From: Paenibacillus oenotherae
GTDB lineage: Bacteria > Bacillota > Bacilli > Paenibacillales > Paenibacillaceae
Reading direction: 5' to 3'
Length of the DNA stretch: 64,000 nucleotides
Assembly: GCF_019443105.1 (NCBI RefSeq)
Contig: NZ_JAHZIJ010000025.1
Coordinates: 1-64,000 of the forward strand
The notes beneath the pieces were generated by a model. The model saw nothing but the letters and a program-made list of their open reading frames with translations, searched no databases and had not been told where the DNA came from. This document shows positions 16,886-26,860 of this stretch, one piece after another; positions within the stretch are counted from its first letter, which is position 1; the number at the start of each line of letters is the position of its first letter. Made by a program: the position numbers and the translations under genes.

Positions 16886-17006
16886 AATAGTTTTACGAAA
16901 ATTTAGACATTTGCCCCTTCGGGCAATAAAATCTTGCATAATATCGCCTTCCTGACGATTAACGATCGAAAGATTGGAACATAATTGTAATGGAGGTGGA
17001 TTTATT

Positions 17007-18101
17007 GTGATGAAACGAATAATTCAAATGCTTGGTTTATTTTTTGGAGGTGCCCTTGGCGGTCAGGTTCATAGCTGGATGCACATGGGGACACTCTGGG
17101 CGGATTCGACCTATGGGGTTATGCAGCGTTCCGGGGGCTATTATATGAACGTCGGTATCGGCGCAATTTGTGGATTGGCAGCGGCGACGGTAATAGCAGG
17201 CCCCATTGTGAAATGGATGCAGCAGGGTGCAGAGCGCGCTTCGGCCATGCCGACGGGCGAATTAATGTCGGGAGGTGGCGGTCTCATTGGCGGACTTGCT
17301 GTATCGGCGCTGCTCTACCCGGCTGTCTCCGGTTTTTCTGGCGCAGGTCTCCTCGTTCCGGTATGTCTGACGTTATTTTTAGGTTATCTCGGATTGCGTA
17401 TTGGCATTGGCAAACGGGAGGAACTGTCCGAGCGCTTCTCCGCCTTTATGGGCATGCAGTCGAGGTCGGCTGCTCCGTCAGAGAAGAGCTCCTTCGAGGA
17501 GCACAAGATTCTGGACACAAGTGTCATCATTGATGGGCGAATAGCGGATATTTGCAAAACTGGGTTCATTGAGGGGACGCTGGTCATCCCGGAGTTTGTG
17601 CTGGAAGAGCTGCAGCATATTGCCGATTCCTCTGATCTGCTCAAACGAAATCGCGGACGGCGCGGGCTTGATATTTTGAACAAAATTCAAAAAGAGCTCG
17701 ATGTCAGGGTGCTGATCTACGAAGGGGACATGGAGGATGGCGAGGTCGACAGCAAGCTGGTCAAGCTGGCCAAGGTGCTTGGCGGCAAGGTTGTCACGAA
17801 TGACTTCAACCTCAACAAAGTGTGCGAGCTTCAAGGAGTTTCTGTGCTGAACATCAATGATCTTGCTAATGCGGTGAAGCCTGTCGTGCTGCCCGGCGAG
17901 GAAATTGTCGTCCAAGTGATCAAGGATGGCAAGGAGCACGGCCAGGGAGTCGCCTATCTCGATGATGGCACGATGATCGTAGTCGAGGGCGGGCGTGACT
18001 ATATCGGCACGACGATGGAAGTATTGGTAACGAGCGTGCTGCAGACCTCTGCAGGCCGAATGATTTTCGCCAAGCCTAAGCTGTTGGAAAAAGCGCTGTA
18101 A
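17007..18101 (+). CDS. yacL: Membrane-anchored PIN/TRAM domain protein (YacL family)
   Basis: 364 residues. The N-terminal 130 residues form about four membrane helices rich in Gly; the middle is a PIN-fold nuclease-like domain starting at [14 protein letters not shown] with acidic residues also in PEFVLEELQ and TNDFNLNKV; the C-terminal TRAM domain (about 285-345) includes [22 protein letters not shown] domains are Mg-dependent ribonucleases; the role of this membrane-bound form is unsettled. Start GTG 17007 gives the best distance from GGAGG (16992-16996); ATG 17010 is nearly as likely. It precedes ispD as in Bacillus. Confidence 0.88.
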   Translation: MMKRIIQMLGLFFGGALGGQVHSWMHMGTLWADSTYGVMQRSGGYYMNVGIGAICGLAAATVIAGPIVKWMQQGAERASAMPTGELMSGGGGLIGGLAVSALLYPAVSGFSGAGLLVPVCLTLFLGYLGLRIGIGKREELSERFSAFMGMQSRSAAPSEKSSFEEHKILDTSVIIDGRIADICKTGFIEGTLVIPEFVLEELQHIADSSDLLKRNRGRRGLDILNKIQKELDVRVLIYEGDMEDGEVDSKLVKLAKVLGGKVVTNDFNLNKVCELQGVSVLNINDLANAVKPVVLPGEEIVVQVIKDGKEHGQGVAYLDDGTMIVVEGGRDYIGTTMEVLVTSVLQTSAGRMIFAKPKLLEKAL

Positions 18102-18168
18102 CACGGTATGATAGTACGGAGAGTACACGTTTAACGTGTTAAAGTTTACAGCGAGGCGGTAGGAAGGT

Positions 18169-18867
18169 ATGTTGGCTCGGGCAAAATGGGATGTCATCGT
18201 CGTTGCGGCAGGACGCGGAACGCGGATGGGGACGGCAGAAAGCAAGCAGTATTTGCTGCTGGAGGACAAGCCGATCTTGATCCATACGCTCCAGCTGTTT
18301 GAGGCAATGGAAGAGATAGCGGAAATGGTGCTGGTCGTTGGCGCACAGGATGTGACTCGCTGCGAGGAGCTGCTGCTCCAGTACAATCTTCATAAAGTGA
18401 AGGCTGTTGCTGCAGGCGGCAGCGAACGCCAGCATTCCGTAAGGATCGGGCTATCGCTGCTGCATGGAGACTGGGTGATGGTGCATGATGGGGTGCGCCC
18501 TCTGGTAACGCCGGCAGCAGTGCGTGCCTGCATGGCAGCGGCGGAGCGCTCTGAGGCTGCTGTGCTGGCTGTGCCTGTGAAGGATACGATTAAGCAAGTG
18601 AATGAGTCCGGCATCATCGTTGCGACACCTGACCGTCGAAGCTTGTGGGCGATTCAAACGCCGCAGGCTTTTCGTCGTTCCCTTCTGCAAGAAGGGCATG
18701 AGCGGGCTGCCGCTGAAGGGTTCGTCGGCACCGACGATGCGAGTGTTGTTGAGCGGCTTGGCGTATCTGTAACAGTGGCTGAGGGTGATTACACGAATAT
18801 TAAGATTACGACGCCTGAGGATCTGCCTTGGGCGGAGTTTCTGCTTGCCAGCCGCAAGCAGGAATAG
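18169..18867 (+). CDS. ispD: 2-C-methyl-D-erythritol 4-phosphate cytidylyltransferase
   Basis: 232 residues, usual length. The nucleotide-binding motif AAGRGTRMG is present near the N-terminus, with [22 protein letters not shown] and WAIQTPQAF as family landmarks. It joins CTP and MEP in the non-mevalonate isoprenoid pathway. AGGAAGG precedes the ATG. The next gene encodes another step of the same pathway 28 bases downstream. Confidence 0.96.
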   Translation: MLARAKWDVIVVAAGRGTRMGTAESKQYLLLEDKPILIHTLQLFEAMEEIAEMVLVVGAQDVTRCEELLLQYNLHKVKAVAAGGSERQHSVRIGLSLLHGDWVMVHDGVRPLVTPAAVRACMAAAERSEAAVLAVPVKDTIKQVNESGIIVATPDRRSLWAIQTPQAFRRSLLQEGHERAAAEGFVGTDDASVVERLGVSVTVAEGDYTNIKITTPEDLPWAEFLLASRKQE

Positions 18868-18895
18868 AGACAGCAGACGAGAGGGGAAGAAAGCA

Positions 18896-19381
18896 ATGAT
18901 TCGGGTAGGACAAGGATTTGATGTGCATCAATTGGTTGAGGGCCGTCCATGCATTATCGGCGGAGTTACGATTCCCTATGAGAAGGGATTGCTTGGACAT
19001 TCCGATGCGGATGTGCTGCTGCATGCCATTAGCGATGCGGTGCTGGGAGCGCTCGGACTTGGCGATATCGGCAAGCATTATCCCGATACAGATCCGGCAT
19101 TCAAGGACGCGGACAGTCTCAAGCTGCTGCTGCACATCTGGTCGATGGTGAAGGAGCGGGGCTATAAGCTGGGCAATGTGGATTCCACGATTATTGCGCA
19201 GCGTCCCAAGATGGCGCCTTACATACCTGACATGGTGAAGATTATTGCGGATGCGCTTGAAGCGGAGGACCTCTCGCAAGTCAATGTGAAAGCAACGACA
19301 ACCGAGCAGCTGGGATTTACAGGCCGGGGCGAAGGAATTGCCGCGCAATCGGTTGTCTGCCTTGTAAAAGTTGTGCTATGA
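18896..19381 (+). CDS. ispF: 2-C-methyl-D-erythritol 2,4-cyclodiphosphate synthase
   Basis: 161 residues. The zinc-binding D-x-H of [21 protein letters not shown] and the C-terminal [16 protein letters not shown] motif identify it. It cyclises CDP-ME 2-phosphate to ME-cPP. The true start at 18896 ([11 protein letters not shown]) follows AGGGGAAG; the frame extends further upstream inside ispD but without homology. IspD and IspF are thus encoded together, omitting the intermediate kinase IspE, which lies elsewhere. Confidence 0.96.
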   Translation: MIRVGQGFDVHQLVEGRPCIIGGVTIPYEKGLLGHSDADVLLHAISDAVLGALGLGDIGKHYPDTDPAFKDADSLKLLLHIWSMVKERGYKLGNVDSTIIAQRPKMAPYIPDMVKIIADALEAEDLSQVNVKATTTEQLGFTGRGEGIAAQSVVCLVKVVL

Positions 19382-19424
19382 TTCACTGATGAATCTGGAA
19401 TGGATGGAAGGAGCTTGAACGATA

Positions 19425-20882
19425 ATGTCTAATGAAATTCGTGTTCGATATGCACCATCGCCAACGGGGCATCTGCATATCGGCAATGCAAGAACGGCCT
19501 TATTCAATTACTTATTCGCACGCAGCCGCGGCGGCAAATTTATTATACGTATCGAAGATACCGATGTGAAACGCAACGTTGCAGGCGGTGAAGAGAGCCA
19601 GCTCAAGTATTTGAAATGGCTTGGCATTGACTGGGATGAGAGCGTCGATATCGGCGGGGGCTACGGGCCTTACCGCCAGACGGAGCGGATCGATATCTAC
19701 AATAAGTACTGGCAGGATCTTATTGACCGCGATCTGGCTTACAAATGCTATTGCACGGAAGAAGAGCTGGAGCAGGAGCGGGAGGAACAGACCGCAAGGG
19801 GCGAGATGCCGCGTTATTCCGGCAGGCACAGCCGGTTGACGGAGGAGCAGCGCCAGGCTTTTGAGGCAGAAGGCCGTATTCCCAGCATTCGGTTCCGCGT
19901 TCCGCAAGGCAAAACCTATACGTTCCATGATATGGTCAAAGGGACGATCAGCTTCGAATCCGATGGCATCGGAGATTTCGTTATCGTGAAGAAGGACGGT
20001 ATTCCGACCTATAACTTTGCGGTTGCGCTTGACGATCATCTGATGGCGATCAGCCATGTGCTGCGCGGAGAGGATCATATCTCCAATACCCCCCGTCAAC
20101 TAATGATTTATGAAGCGTTCGGCTGGGAGCCGCCGCAATTTGCGCATATGACGCTGATCGTCAATGAGCAGCGCAAGAAGCTCAGCAAGCGCGACGAGTC
20201 GATCATTCAGTTCATCGAGCAGTACGACACGCTTGGCTATCTGCCTGAAGCGATGTTCAACTTCATTACGCTGCTCGGCTGGTCACCGGAGGGCGAGCAG
20301 GAGATTTTCACACGGGAAGAGCTTATTGGTGTGTTTAACCCTGATCGTCTCAGCAAAAGTACGGCTGTATTCGATACGAATAAGCTGAGCTGGATGAACA
20401 ATGAATATTTGAAGAAGTCGGAGCTGCCGAGAGTGGTTGATCTGTGCTTGCCTCATCTGCAGTCTGCAGGGCGGCTTCCGGAAGCGCTGGATGAGTCGGG
20501 TCGCCAATGGGCGAATGATCTTATTGCGCTGTATCAGGACAAGCTGCGCTACGGGGCAGAGATTGTACCGCTCACGGAGCTGTTCTTCCGCACAGAGGTT
20601 GTGGATGAAGAAGAAGCGCTGGCCGTGCTGGCGGAGGAGGGTGTGCCGGCTGTACTGGCAGCCTTTGCCGATGGGGTGGCAGCAATGGATATCCTCGAGG
20701 CAGATGGAATTAAAGCGGCGATTAAAGCGGTGCAGCAGGCAACCGGCTGCAAGGGCAAAGCGCTGTTCATGCCGATCCGTGCCGCAGTAACGGGGCAGAC
20801 GCATGGTCCTGATCTCAATATGACGATCGTTCTGCTTGGCAAAGCAAAGGTTGTGGAGCGTCTGCGCGGGCGGCTGGGCTGA
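19425..20882 (+). CDS. gltX: Glutamyl-tRNA synthetase
   Basis: 485 residues, class I synthetase. HIGH-type motif in [16 protein letters not shown] and KMSKS-type motif KKLSKRDES are intact; a Cys/Tyr cluster [11 protein letters not shown] lies where the zinc site of some GluRS is found. In most Bacillales this enzyme charges both tRNA-Glu and tRNA-Gln (non-discriminating; family knowledge, needing GatCAB). GGAAGGAG precedes the ATG. It ends upstream of the T-box-controlled cysE unit, as in Bacillus. Confidence 0.97.
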   Translation: MSNEIRVRYAPSPTGHLHIGNARTALFNYLFARSRGGKFIIRIEDTDVKRNVAGGEESQLKYLKWLGIDWDESVDIGGGYGPYRQTERIDIYNKYWQDLIDRDLAYKCYCTEEELEQEREEQTARGEMPRYSGRHSRLTEEQRQAFEAEGRIPSIRFRVPQGKTYTFHDMVKGTISFESDGIGDFVIVKKDGIPTYNFAVALDDHLMAISHVLRGEDHISNTPRQLMIYEAFGWEPPQFAHMTLIVNEQRKKLSKRDESIIQFIEQYDTLGYLPEAMFNFITLLGWSPEGEQEIFTREELIGVFNPDRLSKSTAVFDTNKLSWMNNEYLKKSELPRVVDLCLPHLQSAGRLPEALDESGRQWANDLIALYQDKLRYGAEIVPLTELFFRTEVVDEEEALAVLAEEGVPAVLAAFADGVAAMDILEADGIKAAIKAVQQATGCKGKALFMPIRAAVTGQTHGPDLNMTIVLLGKAKVVERLRGRLG

Positions 20883-20926
20883 ACAATTTTGGACAGCCAT
20901 GCCAGCGCCAATAGGCAACGTGGCAC

Positions 20927-20955
20927 TTGTCAGTTATTCGACTGTCGGATATACT
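20927..20955 (+). promoter_or_regulatory. Vegetative promoter of the cysE-cysS transcript
   Basis: TTGTCA (20927-20932), 17 bp, TATACT (20950-20955). Transcription would start near 20962, leaving a leader of about 490 bases that contains the T-box. Confidence 0.75.
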
Positions 20956-20961
20956 TGAACT

Positions 20962-21356
20962 ATTAGATGTTAGCTAGGTTATCGGTATAAGGCTTAGAAC
21001 AGGAACGTTCATTTCATGAAGGAATTGTCAGAGAGGGCGACCTATCAAGCGGAGCCAATATTCGCAGAGCAGGACTTATGCGTGTTGGACTTCGTGGGAT
21101 TGGGTGGAAGTCGTTCATTCCTTGAAATGCAACATTGCGCCTGGGAGCTGCGCACCCGATCCGAGCGTGCATGGGAGACCTCTCGATCAACGGCTTGCCG
21201 GGATCAGAGGAAGCACTTGTATGGCACGGGGTAGGCGGCGACGTCCGGTTCGCGTTAAGAACCAATGAGACGGGAGTTATGCTGTGCATAAGATGCTCCC
21301 AAGCAGAGTGGAACCGCGTTAGTACGCCTCTGCAGCCCCAGGCTGCAGAGGCTTTT
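20962..21356 (+). ncRNA. Cysteine-specific T-box riboswitch
   Basis: The T-box sequence AGAGTGGAACCGCG is at 21305-21318 and is followed by a perfect 12-bp terminator stem (GCCTCTGCAGCC / GGCTGCAGAGGC, 21326-21352) and TTTT. The TGGA tetrad would pair with a tRNA end of UCCA, and U is the discriminator of tRNA-Cys. In Stem I, AAGGAAT (21019-21025) pairs with ATTCCTT (21117-21123), and directly below it GAAA-TGC-A (21124-21131) matches the GAAA-codon-A layout of the B. subtilis glyQS specifier loop, giving the Cys codon TGC. Uncharged tRNA-Cys should prevent termination and switch on cysE and cysS. Confidence 0.9.
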
Positions 21357-21451
21357 GTTTATTCAGGCATATCATGCGACTACAGATAGGACAACCGATT
21401 GTTCGCAGTTAGGTAGCCCTGAATCGTCGATGTTCGAGAGGAGTCTTGACC

Positions 21452-22120
21452 ATGTTTCGCCAACTAAGAACGGATATTGAAACGGTGATTGACAACGATC
21501 CCGCAGCCAGGAATAAGTTCGAAATTATATTTACGTATTCGGGACTTCATGCCATCTGGGCGCATCGCCTTGCGCATCGGCTCTACAAGCGCCACTGGTT
21601 CACGGTAGCGCGGATCATTTCGCAGATAAGCCGGTTTTTCACAGGAATTGAGATCCATCCTGGTGCTACGATAGGGGAGCGCCTGTTTATTGACCACGGC
21701 ATGGGTGTCGTTATCGGTGAAACCTGCGAGATCGGGGACAATGTGGTGATCTATCAAGGTGTAACGCTTGGCGGAACAGGGAAAGAAAAAGGCAAGCGGC
21801 ATCCAACAATCGGAAACAACGTCGTAATTGGTTCCGGAGCGAAGGTGCTGGGCTCCTTTGAAGTTGGGGATAATGTGAATATTGGCTCGAACTCGGTCGT
21901 GCTAAGGGAGATTCCGTCTAACAGCACGGTTGTCGGCAATCCCGGCCGTGTTGTGAAGCGCAATGGCGAGCGTGTCGGAGACAGACTTGATCATACCAAG
22001 CTGCCCGATCCGGTCATTGAGATGCTGAGGGCGATGCAAAGCGAGATTCAAGCTTTGAAAACTGAACTGGAACGCGAACGGCATAGACAGCCTGTCGCTG
22101 GAGGGGAAATTAGAAAATGA
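21452..22120 (+). CDS. cysE: Serine O-acetyltransferase
   Basis: 222 residues. Left-handed beta-helix hexapeptide repeats begin at [18 protein letters not shown] and run to about 170, with the catalytic HGMGVVIGE region and [15 protein letters not shown] loop characteristic of CysE. It makes O-acetylserine, the carbon skeleton for cysteine. ATG 21452 with GAGAGGAG eight bases before is preferred over TTG 21446. Expression is under the cysteine T-box. It overlaps cysS by ATGA, linking cysteine synthesis to its charging onto tRNA. Confidence 0.96.
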   Translation: MFRQLRTDIETVIDNDPAARNKFEIIFTYSGLHAIWAHRLAHRLYKRHWFTVARIISQISRFFTGIEIHPGATIGERLFIDHGMGVVIGETCEIGDNVVIYQGVTLGGTGKEKGKRHPTIGNNVVIGSGAKVLGSFEVGDNVNIGSNSVVLREIPSNSTVVGNPGRVVKRNGERVGDRLDHTKLPDPVIEMLRAMQSEIQALKTELERERHRQPVAGGEIRK

Positions 22121-23523
22121 CCTTGCATATCTATGATACATTGTCTCGTGAGAAGAAAGAGTTTGTGCCGCTGGAACCGGGTAAAGTGAATATGTATGTA
22201 TGCGGGCCGACCGTATATGATTATATCCACATCGGCAATGCAAGGCCGGTTATTTTCTTTGACGTGGTGCGCCGTTATCTGGAAGTGTCCGGATATGAGG
22301 TTAATTACGTGGTGAACTTTACCGATGTTGACGATAAATTGATACGCAAGGCGGAGCAGCTTGGCACAACGGTGCCGGAGGTTGCGGAGCGGTTTATTGG
22401 CGCTTTCAATGAGAATATCGCCGGACTTGGCGTCCATAAGGCCACGATCAATCCTCGCGTGACGGAGAATATCCCGGAGATTGTTGCGTTCGTGCAGCAA
22501 TTGGTCGACAGGGGATATGCCTATGAAAGCGGCGGGGATGTGTACTTCCGCATCAACAAATTTGCCGATTACGGCAAGCTGTCGCATCAGAACATGGATG
22601 AGCTGCAGCTCGGAATCCGCATCGAGGTGGACCAGCGCAAGGAGAACGGTCAGGATTTTGTACTGTGGAAAGCTGCCAAGCCTGGAGAAATCCATTGGGA
22701 GAGCCCTTGGGGACCCGGCCGTCCCGGCTGGCATATCGAATGCTCGGCGATGGCGCGCAAATATCTGGGAGACACGCTCGATATTCATGGCGGAGGCCAT
22801 GATTTGCAATTTCCGCATCATGAGTGCGAGGTGGCTCAATCGGAGTCGGTAACAGGCAAGCCGCTTGCCCGCTACTGGATGCATAACGGCTTCATTAACA
22901 TCAATAATGAGAAGATATCCAAGTCATTGGGTAACGGCATTACAGTCAACGAGCTGCTCAAAACGGTGAAGTCTACTACGATTCGGTACTTTATCCTATC
23001 CTCTCACTACCGCAGCCCGCTTAATTTCAGCGATGAGACGATTGCACAGGCGGAGAACAGCGTGGAACGCATTACGAATTGCATCGGCAATCTGAAGCAT
23101 CGTTTGTCGGTAGCGGTGAGCGCCGCCAGTGAGGCGGAATTGGAGCTGCGATCCAGCATTGGCGCTATCCAGGACGGCTTCCGCTCGCGAATGGACGATG
23201 ATCTCAACACGCCGGATGCGATCACGAGCATATTCGAGCTGGTCGCTGTGGCGAATCAATATTTGCAGCGGCCCGTTGTATCTGCTGAAGGGCTGGAAAT
23301 GCTGATCGAAGCCTTTGCCTTGTTTGACAAAGTATTTGGCTTGCTCCCTGATGAGGAGGATGGCGAGATGCTGGATGCCGATATTGATGATCTCATCGTA
23401 CAACGGACGGAGGCCCGGCAGTCAAAAAATTGGGCGCGTGCGGATGAGATCCGTGACTTGCTTGCAGCCCAGGGCATCGTGCTGGAGGATACGCCGCAAG
23501 GTATCCGTTGGCGGCGCAAATGA
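22117..23523 (+). CDS. cysS: Cysteinyl-tRNA synthetase
   Basis: 468 residues, class [17 protein letters not shown] holds the HIGH-type motif and the first zinc ligand (Cys), GWHIECSAM and [14 protein letters not shown] provide the remaining zinc ligands and active-site residues, and KISKSLGN is the KMSKS motif. The ATG overlaps the cysE stop codon. Production is controlled by the upstream T-box, so it rises when tRNA-Cys is uncharged. Confidence 0.97.
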   Translation: MTLHIYDTLSREKKEFVPLEPGKVNMYVCGPTVYDYIHIGNARPVIFFDVVRRYLEVSGYEVNYVVNFTDVDDKLIRKAEQLGTTVPEVAERFIGAFNENIAGLGVHKATINPRVTENIPEIVAFVQQLVDRGYAYESGGDVYFRINKFADYGKLSHQNMDELQLGIRIEVDQRKENGQDFVLWKAAKPGEIHWESPWGPGRPGWHIECSAMARKYLGDTLDIHGGGHDLQFPHHECEVAQSESVTGKPLARYWMHNGFININNEKISKSLGNGITVNELLKTVKSTTIRYFILSSHYRSPLNFSDETIAQAENSVERITNCIGNLKHRLSVAVSAASEAELELRSSIGAIQDGFRSRMDDDLNTPDAITSIFELVAVANQYLQRPVVSAEGLEMLIEAFALFDKVFGLLPDEEDGEMLDADIDDLIVQRTEARQSKNWARADEIRDLLAAQGIVLEDTPQGIRWRRK

Positions 23524-23996
23524 TGGAGCGCCCGGCATCGTCAATTGCGGCGGATCGCGATCTGTGGAGCCATGATCCGGTGAAGCCGCCGCATTTGCTG
23601 AACCCGATCGTGCTGGCTTATATCGGCGATGCAGTGTTCGAGCTGCTCATTCGTCAATACTTGATCTCTCAGCCTAACCACAAGCTGCAGCATCTGCACC
23701 GTCAAGCAACCGGCTTCGTGTCTGCTAAAGCGCAGTGTTCGCTGCTAGAGAGATGGAAGCCGCTGCTTACGGAGGCGGAAGCGGATATCGTCAGGAGAGG
23801 GCGGAATGCCAAGTCCGGCAGTCTGCCCAAGAACGCGGATCCTGCAGACTACCGCCAAGCGACAGCGTTGGAATGTTTGGTAGGATACTTATATTACAGC
23901 AAGCAAATAGAACGGCTGCACGAATTAATGGCGATTGCATTCGGTGCGAGGGCCGATGAACATGAGCGAGCAATATCCGAGGAGGGCAAGGAATGA
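23520..23996 (+). CDS. mrnC: Mini-ribonuclease III
   Basis: 158 residues. Consists of an RNase III catalytic domain without a dsRNA-binding domain; the motif NPIVLAYIGDAVFELLIRQYL matches the signature, and the acidic D and E needed for metal binding are present in YIGDAVFE and ALECLVGYLY. It matures 23S rRNA ends in B. subtilis. ATG 23520 overlaps the stop of cysS; the frame also offers a TTG 12 bases earlier. Confidence 0.93.
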   Translation: MMERPASSIAADRDLWSHDPVKPPHLLNPIVLAYIGDAVFELLIRQYLISQPNHKLQHLHRQATGFVSAKAQCSLLERWKPLLTEAEADIVRRGRNAKSGSLPKNADPADYRQATALECLVGYLYYSKQIERLHELMAIAFGARADEHERAISEEGKE

Positions 23997-24754
23997 CTGA
24001 GCATGAGCAGGACGGACAAGAGTGGATTGCGGGCAAGCATCCAGTTATGGAGGCGCTTCGTTCCGGTCGGGAGATCAACAAAATATGGATCGCGGAGCAG
24101 GCTCAGAAGCATGCGACAGGGCCAATCGTTATCGAAGCAAAGAAGCTTGGCATAATCGTGCAATTTGTGGACAAGCGCAAGCTCGACAGCATGGTGGAAG
24201 GCATTCAGCATCAAGGGATCGTTGCTCAGGCGGCTGCCCATCGTTATTATGAAGTCGATGAATTAATCGAGCGGGCGCGCGAAAGCGGCGAGACGCCGTT
24301 CCTTCTGCTGCTGGATGAGATTGAAGATCCGCACAACCTGGGCTCTATTCTGCGGACGGCGGAATGCACAGGCGTGCATGGTGTCATTATTCCCAAGCGG
24401 CGTGCGGCTTCACTGACGGCAACCGTATCCAAGACCTCTGCAGGCGCAGTGGAATATGTACCGGTGGCAAGAGTGACGAACCTGGCGCAAACGATTGATA
24501 AATTGAAAGAAGCGGGCATCTGGATTGCCGGTGCCGATGTAGGCGCGCAGCAGGATGTGTTTGCCACCCGCAATTTTGACATGCCGCTGGCGATTATTAT
24601 TGGGAACGAGAGCAAAGGCATCGGCAGATTGATTCGGGAGAAATGTGATTTTCTGGTCAAGCTCCCCATGCAGGGCAGTCTTAACTCGCTTAACGCCTCA
24701 GTGGCGGCAGGCGTATTGATGTATGAAGTGGTGCGACAGCGTCGGAGCCTTTAA
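23993..24754 (+). CDS. rlmB: 23S rRNA (guanosine-2'-O-)-methyltransferase RlmB-like
   Basis: 253 residues. An N-terminal SpoU substrate-binding domain (GKHPVMEALRSGREINKIW) precedes the knotted SPOUT domain with LLLLDEIEDPHNLGSILRTAE, IIGNESKGIGRLI and the knot motif VKLPMQGSLNSLNASVAAGV. It transfers methyl from SAM to a ribose 2'-OH in rRNA; the exact nucleotide is inferred from the family. Start overlaps mrnC by four bases (ATGA). Confidence 0.93.
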   Translation: MTEHEQDGQEWIAGKHPVMEALRSGREINKIWIAEQAQKHATGPIVIEAKKLGIIVQFVDKRKLDSMVEGIQHQGIVAQAAAHRYYEVDELIERARESGETPFLLLLDEIEDPHNLGSILRTAECTGVHGVIIPKRRAASLTATVSKTSAGAVEYVPVARVTNLAQTIDKLKEAGIWIAGADVGAQQDVFATRNFDMPLAIIIGNESKGIGRLIREKCDFLVKLPMQGSLNSLNASVAAGVLMYEVVRQRRSL

Positions 24755-24756
24755 CA

Positions 24757-25278
24757 ATGCGACGGCAGGATGATATTATGCTGGTTGACGGATATAACAT
24801 GATTGGCGCATGGCCGATGCTTGCTGCAATAAGGGATAATGACTTGGAAGAGGCGCGTGACCGATTGCTGGAAATGCTGGCAGAGTATCAGGGCTTTACC
24901 GGAGTAAGTGTAGTTGTAGTATTTGACGCCTATCAGGTGCCGGGCGCAGGATCGACCTTTAACCAGCACCGTGTTACTGTAGTGTTCACGAAGGAAAAAG
25001 AAACGGCTGACGCTTGTATCGAGCGTCTCGCCATTGAGCTGGCGCTGCGCAGCCGCAATCTGTATGTAGCTACTTCAGATATGGTGGAACAGCACGTTGC
25101 TTTTGGCAAAGGAGCGCTTCGGATCTCGGCAAGGGAGCTGCTTACGGATATTGAACAGAACCGGATTTCGATCGAGCGGACTTTGAAGCATACAGAGAGC
25201 AAACGCAACGAACTCGATGAGAATTTAAGCGTAGATGTTCGCATGAAGCTTGAACGGTGGCGAAGAGGGAAGCTGTGA
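24757..25278 (+). CDS. yacP: NYN-domain ribonuclease-like protein (YacP / Rae1 family)
   Basis: 173 residues. The NYN (PIN-like) fold is indicated by LVDGYNMIGAWPML at the start, VVVVFDAYQVPG in the middle and the C-terminal basic helix. B. subtilis YacP (Rae1) is a ribosome-associated A-site endoribonuclease; this copy shares length and gene position. Two bases separate it from rlmB. ATG 24757 is used here; ATG 24778 gives a shorter product beginning MLVDGYN and cannot be excluded. Confidence 0.9.
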   Translation: MRRQDDIMLVDGYNMIGAWPMLAAIRDNDLEEARDRLLEMLAEYQGFTGVSVVVVFDAYQVPGAGSTFNQHRVTVVFTKEKETADACIERLAIELALRSRNLYVATSDMVEQHVAFGKGALRISARELLTDIEQNRISIERTLKHTESKRNELDENLSVDVRMKLERWRRGKL

Positions 25279-25366
25279 GGCAGGCAATGTGTTGCAGAAT
25301 TGCGAACTGGATGGACAGAAATTCCATTTCCACTATTTTATAAGCAAACATTCGACATCAAGCTGA

Positions 25367-25396
25367 TTGACGGCCTTAGGTTACATAATGTATACT
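25367..25396 (+). promoter_or_regulatory. Candidate sigH promoter
   Basis: TTGACG (25367-25372), 18 bp, TATACT (25391-25396), about 150 bases before sigH. The 268-base gap 25279-25546 otherwise holds no gene or hairpin I can support. Confidence 0.55.
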
Positions 25397-25546
25397 AGGT
25401 CTAGGTTTGGCGACTGGAATCGTAGTAAGCTCCGCGCTTCTTGTATAAAAACTAGCGACAAGTGTTGGCGTCAAGGGGACGTCGGTTAACATTTGCGCGT
25501 AGCCGATTCAGAGTAATGTACGCCTTTCGAGCCGGAGGGATTGTTC

Positions 25547-26197
25547 GTGAGCATCGACCTCAGAGAGTGGAAAACGCTGGAATATGACTGCAGAACGGAC
25601 GAGGATATTGTAGAAGCGGTTCGAGAAGGTGATGGCGAAGCGCTGGAATTTCTGATTAACAAGTATAAGAACTTTGTCCGTGCTAAGGCGCGTTCCTATT
25701 TCTTAATCGGGGCTGACCGCGAGGATATTGTCCAGGAAGGCATGATTGGCCTTTATAAGGCGATTCGGGATTTTAAAGGGGATAAGTTAGCGTCCTTCAA
25801 GGCGTTCGCTGAACTTTGCATCACGCGTCAGATTATTACAGCCATTAAGACGGCGACGCGTCAGAAGCATATTCCGCTCAATTCCTATGTTTCTTTGGAC
25901 AAGCCGATCTACGATGAGGATTCCGACAGGACGCTGCTGGACGTTATTTGCGGAACACGCGTATCTGATCCGGAAGAACTGATTATCAATCAAGAGGAGT
26001 TCGTTGGCCTTGAGGATAAGATGTCCGAGATTCTGAGCGATCTGGAGCGCAAAGTTCTTATGCTGTATCTGGATGGCCGTTCATATCAAGAGATTGCAGT
26101 CGATTTGGATCGCCATGTTAAGTCTATTGATAATGCGCTCCAACGCGTGAAGCGCAAGCTGGAACGCTACCTGGAAGTTCGTAATATTAGCGGATAA
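25547..26197 (+). CDS. sigH: RNA polymerase sigma-H factor
   Basis: 216 residues. Region 2 sequence DREDIVQEGMIGLYKAIRDF and region 4 LDGRSYQEIAVDLDRHVKSIDNALQRVKRKL match SigH of Bacillales. SigH drives early sporulation and competence genes. GTG 25547 lies seven bases after GGAGGG; the TTG at 25541 is too close to that site. It closes the gltX-cysE-yacP neighbourhood and a terminator follows 13 bases after the stop. Confidence 0.95.
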   Translation: MSIDLREWKTLEYDCRTDEDIVEAVREGDGEALEFLINKYKNFVRAKARSYFLIGADREDIVQEGMIGLYKAIRDFKGDKLASFKAFAELCITRQIITAIKTATRQKHIPLNSYVSLDKPIYDEDSDRTLLDVICGTRVSDPEELIINQEEFVGLEDKMSEILSDLERKVLMLYLDGRSYQEIAVDLDRHVKSIDNALQRVKRKLERYLEVRNISG

Positions 26198-26210
26198 ATG
26201 TGCGAATGTG

Positions 26211-26233
26211 AGAGCCTGCGGGCTCTTTTTTTT
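26211..26233 (+). terminator. Intrinsic terminator after sigH
   Basis: AGAGCC-TGCG-GGCTCT followed by seven T. Confidence 0.9.
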
Positions 26234-26317
26234 ATGAATGAAAGGGATTGCAATGTTTGAGAGGGCTGCTTTTCGTCGATAATGAGGATAGATGACGTTG
26301 ACTTTGAATAGTTTTCG

Positions 26318-26346
26318 TTGACACTAACTATTGCTTGTGATAAAGT
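26318..26346 (+). promoter_or_regulatory. Promoter of rpmG-secE-nusG
   Basis: Consensus TTGACA (26318-26323), 17 bp, TAAAGT (26341-26346). It sits between the sigH terminator and rpmG, about 110 bases upstream of rpmG. Confidence 0.6.
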
Positions 26347-26457
26347 GTTTTAGGTAGCCCTAAATAGGTCTTTTTTATTGTGGGTACTGAACGAAGCTTA
26401 GTCACATAAAGAGATTCAAATTTTTTTTATTTATGGTTAGTTCGGAGGTGTACAGCA

Positions 26458-26607
26458 ATGCGGGTAATTATTACGTTGGCTTGCACAAACTGCAAACAGA
26501 GAAATTATGCTTCAAGCAAGAACAAGCGGAATCACCCCGACCGCATCGAGATGAAGAAGTTCTGCAAGTTCTGTAACGAGCATACTCCTCATCGCGAGAC
26601 GAGATAG
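26458..26607 (+). CDS. rpmG: Ribosomal protein L33, zinc-binding form
   Basis: 49 residues. Four Cys in CTNC and CKFC pairs make this the C+ (zinc-containing) paralogue, usually called RpmGB in Bacillus when adjacent to secE. It binds near the E site of the large subunit. Strong TCGGAGGTG ribosome binding site. Zinc-binding L33 is often replaced by a Cys-free copy under zinc limitation (family knowledge); no such copy is in this window. Confidence 0.94.
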   Translation: MRVIITLACTNCKQRNYASSKNKRNHPDRIEMKKFCKFCNEHTPHRETR

Positions 26608-26626
26608 CTAATTTGGAGGTGTGGAC

Positions 26627-26836
26627 GTGGCATTTTTCGCACAAGTGAAGCAATTCTTCGGCACGACGTTTTCCTTCTTGTCCGACAGCGTCGCAGAACT
26701 GAAGAAAGTTCGCTGGCCAAGCCGTAAAGAGTTGACAAGCTATACGCTCGTAGTATTATTTACGATTATAGTTGTCACGATTTATTTTTGGGTTCTTGAC
26801 ATCGGGATCTCCGAATTGGTCGAACTGATTGTTTAA
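26627..26836 (+). CDS. secE: Preprotein translocase subunit SecE
   Basis: 69 residues, the short one-helix form. The motif ELKKVRWPSRKEL precedes a single membrane helix TLVVLFTIIVVTIYFWVLD. It clamps SecY in the SecYEG channel. GTG 26627 lies seven bases after GGAGG; a GTG at 26621 overlaps that site and is unlikely. Located between rpmG and nusG as in all Bacillales. Confidence 0.95.
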   Translation: MAFFAQVKQFFGTTFSFLSDSVAELKKVRWPSRKELTSYTLVVLFTIIVVTIYFWVLDIGISELVELIV

Positions 26837-26860
26837 GAAGGGGCCAAAGGTGGCTTGTTT

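Noticed and set aside
16911-16926. TTGCCC-CTTC-GGGCAA hairpin upstream of yacL
   Set aside because: Only 6 bp with no T-run in either direction; no regulatory role can be supported.
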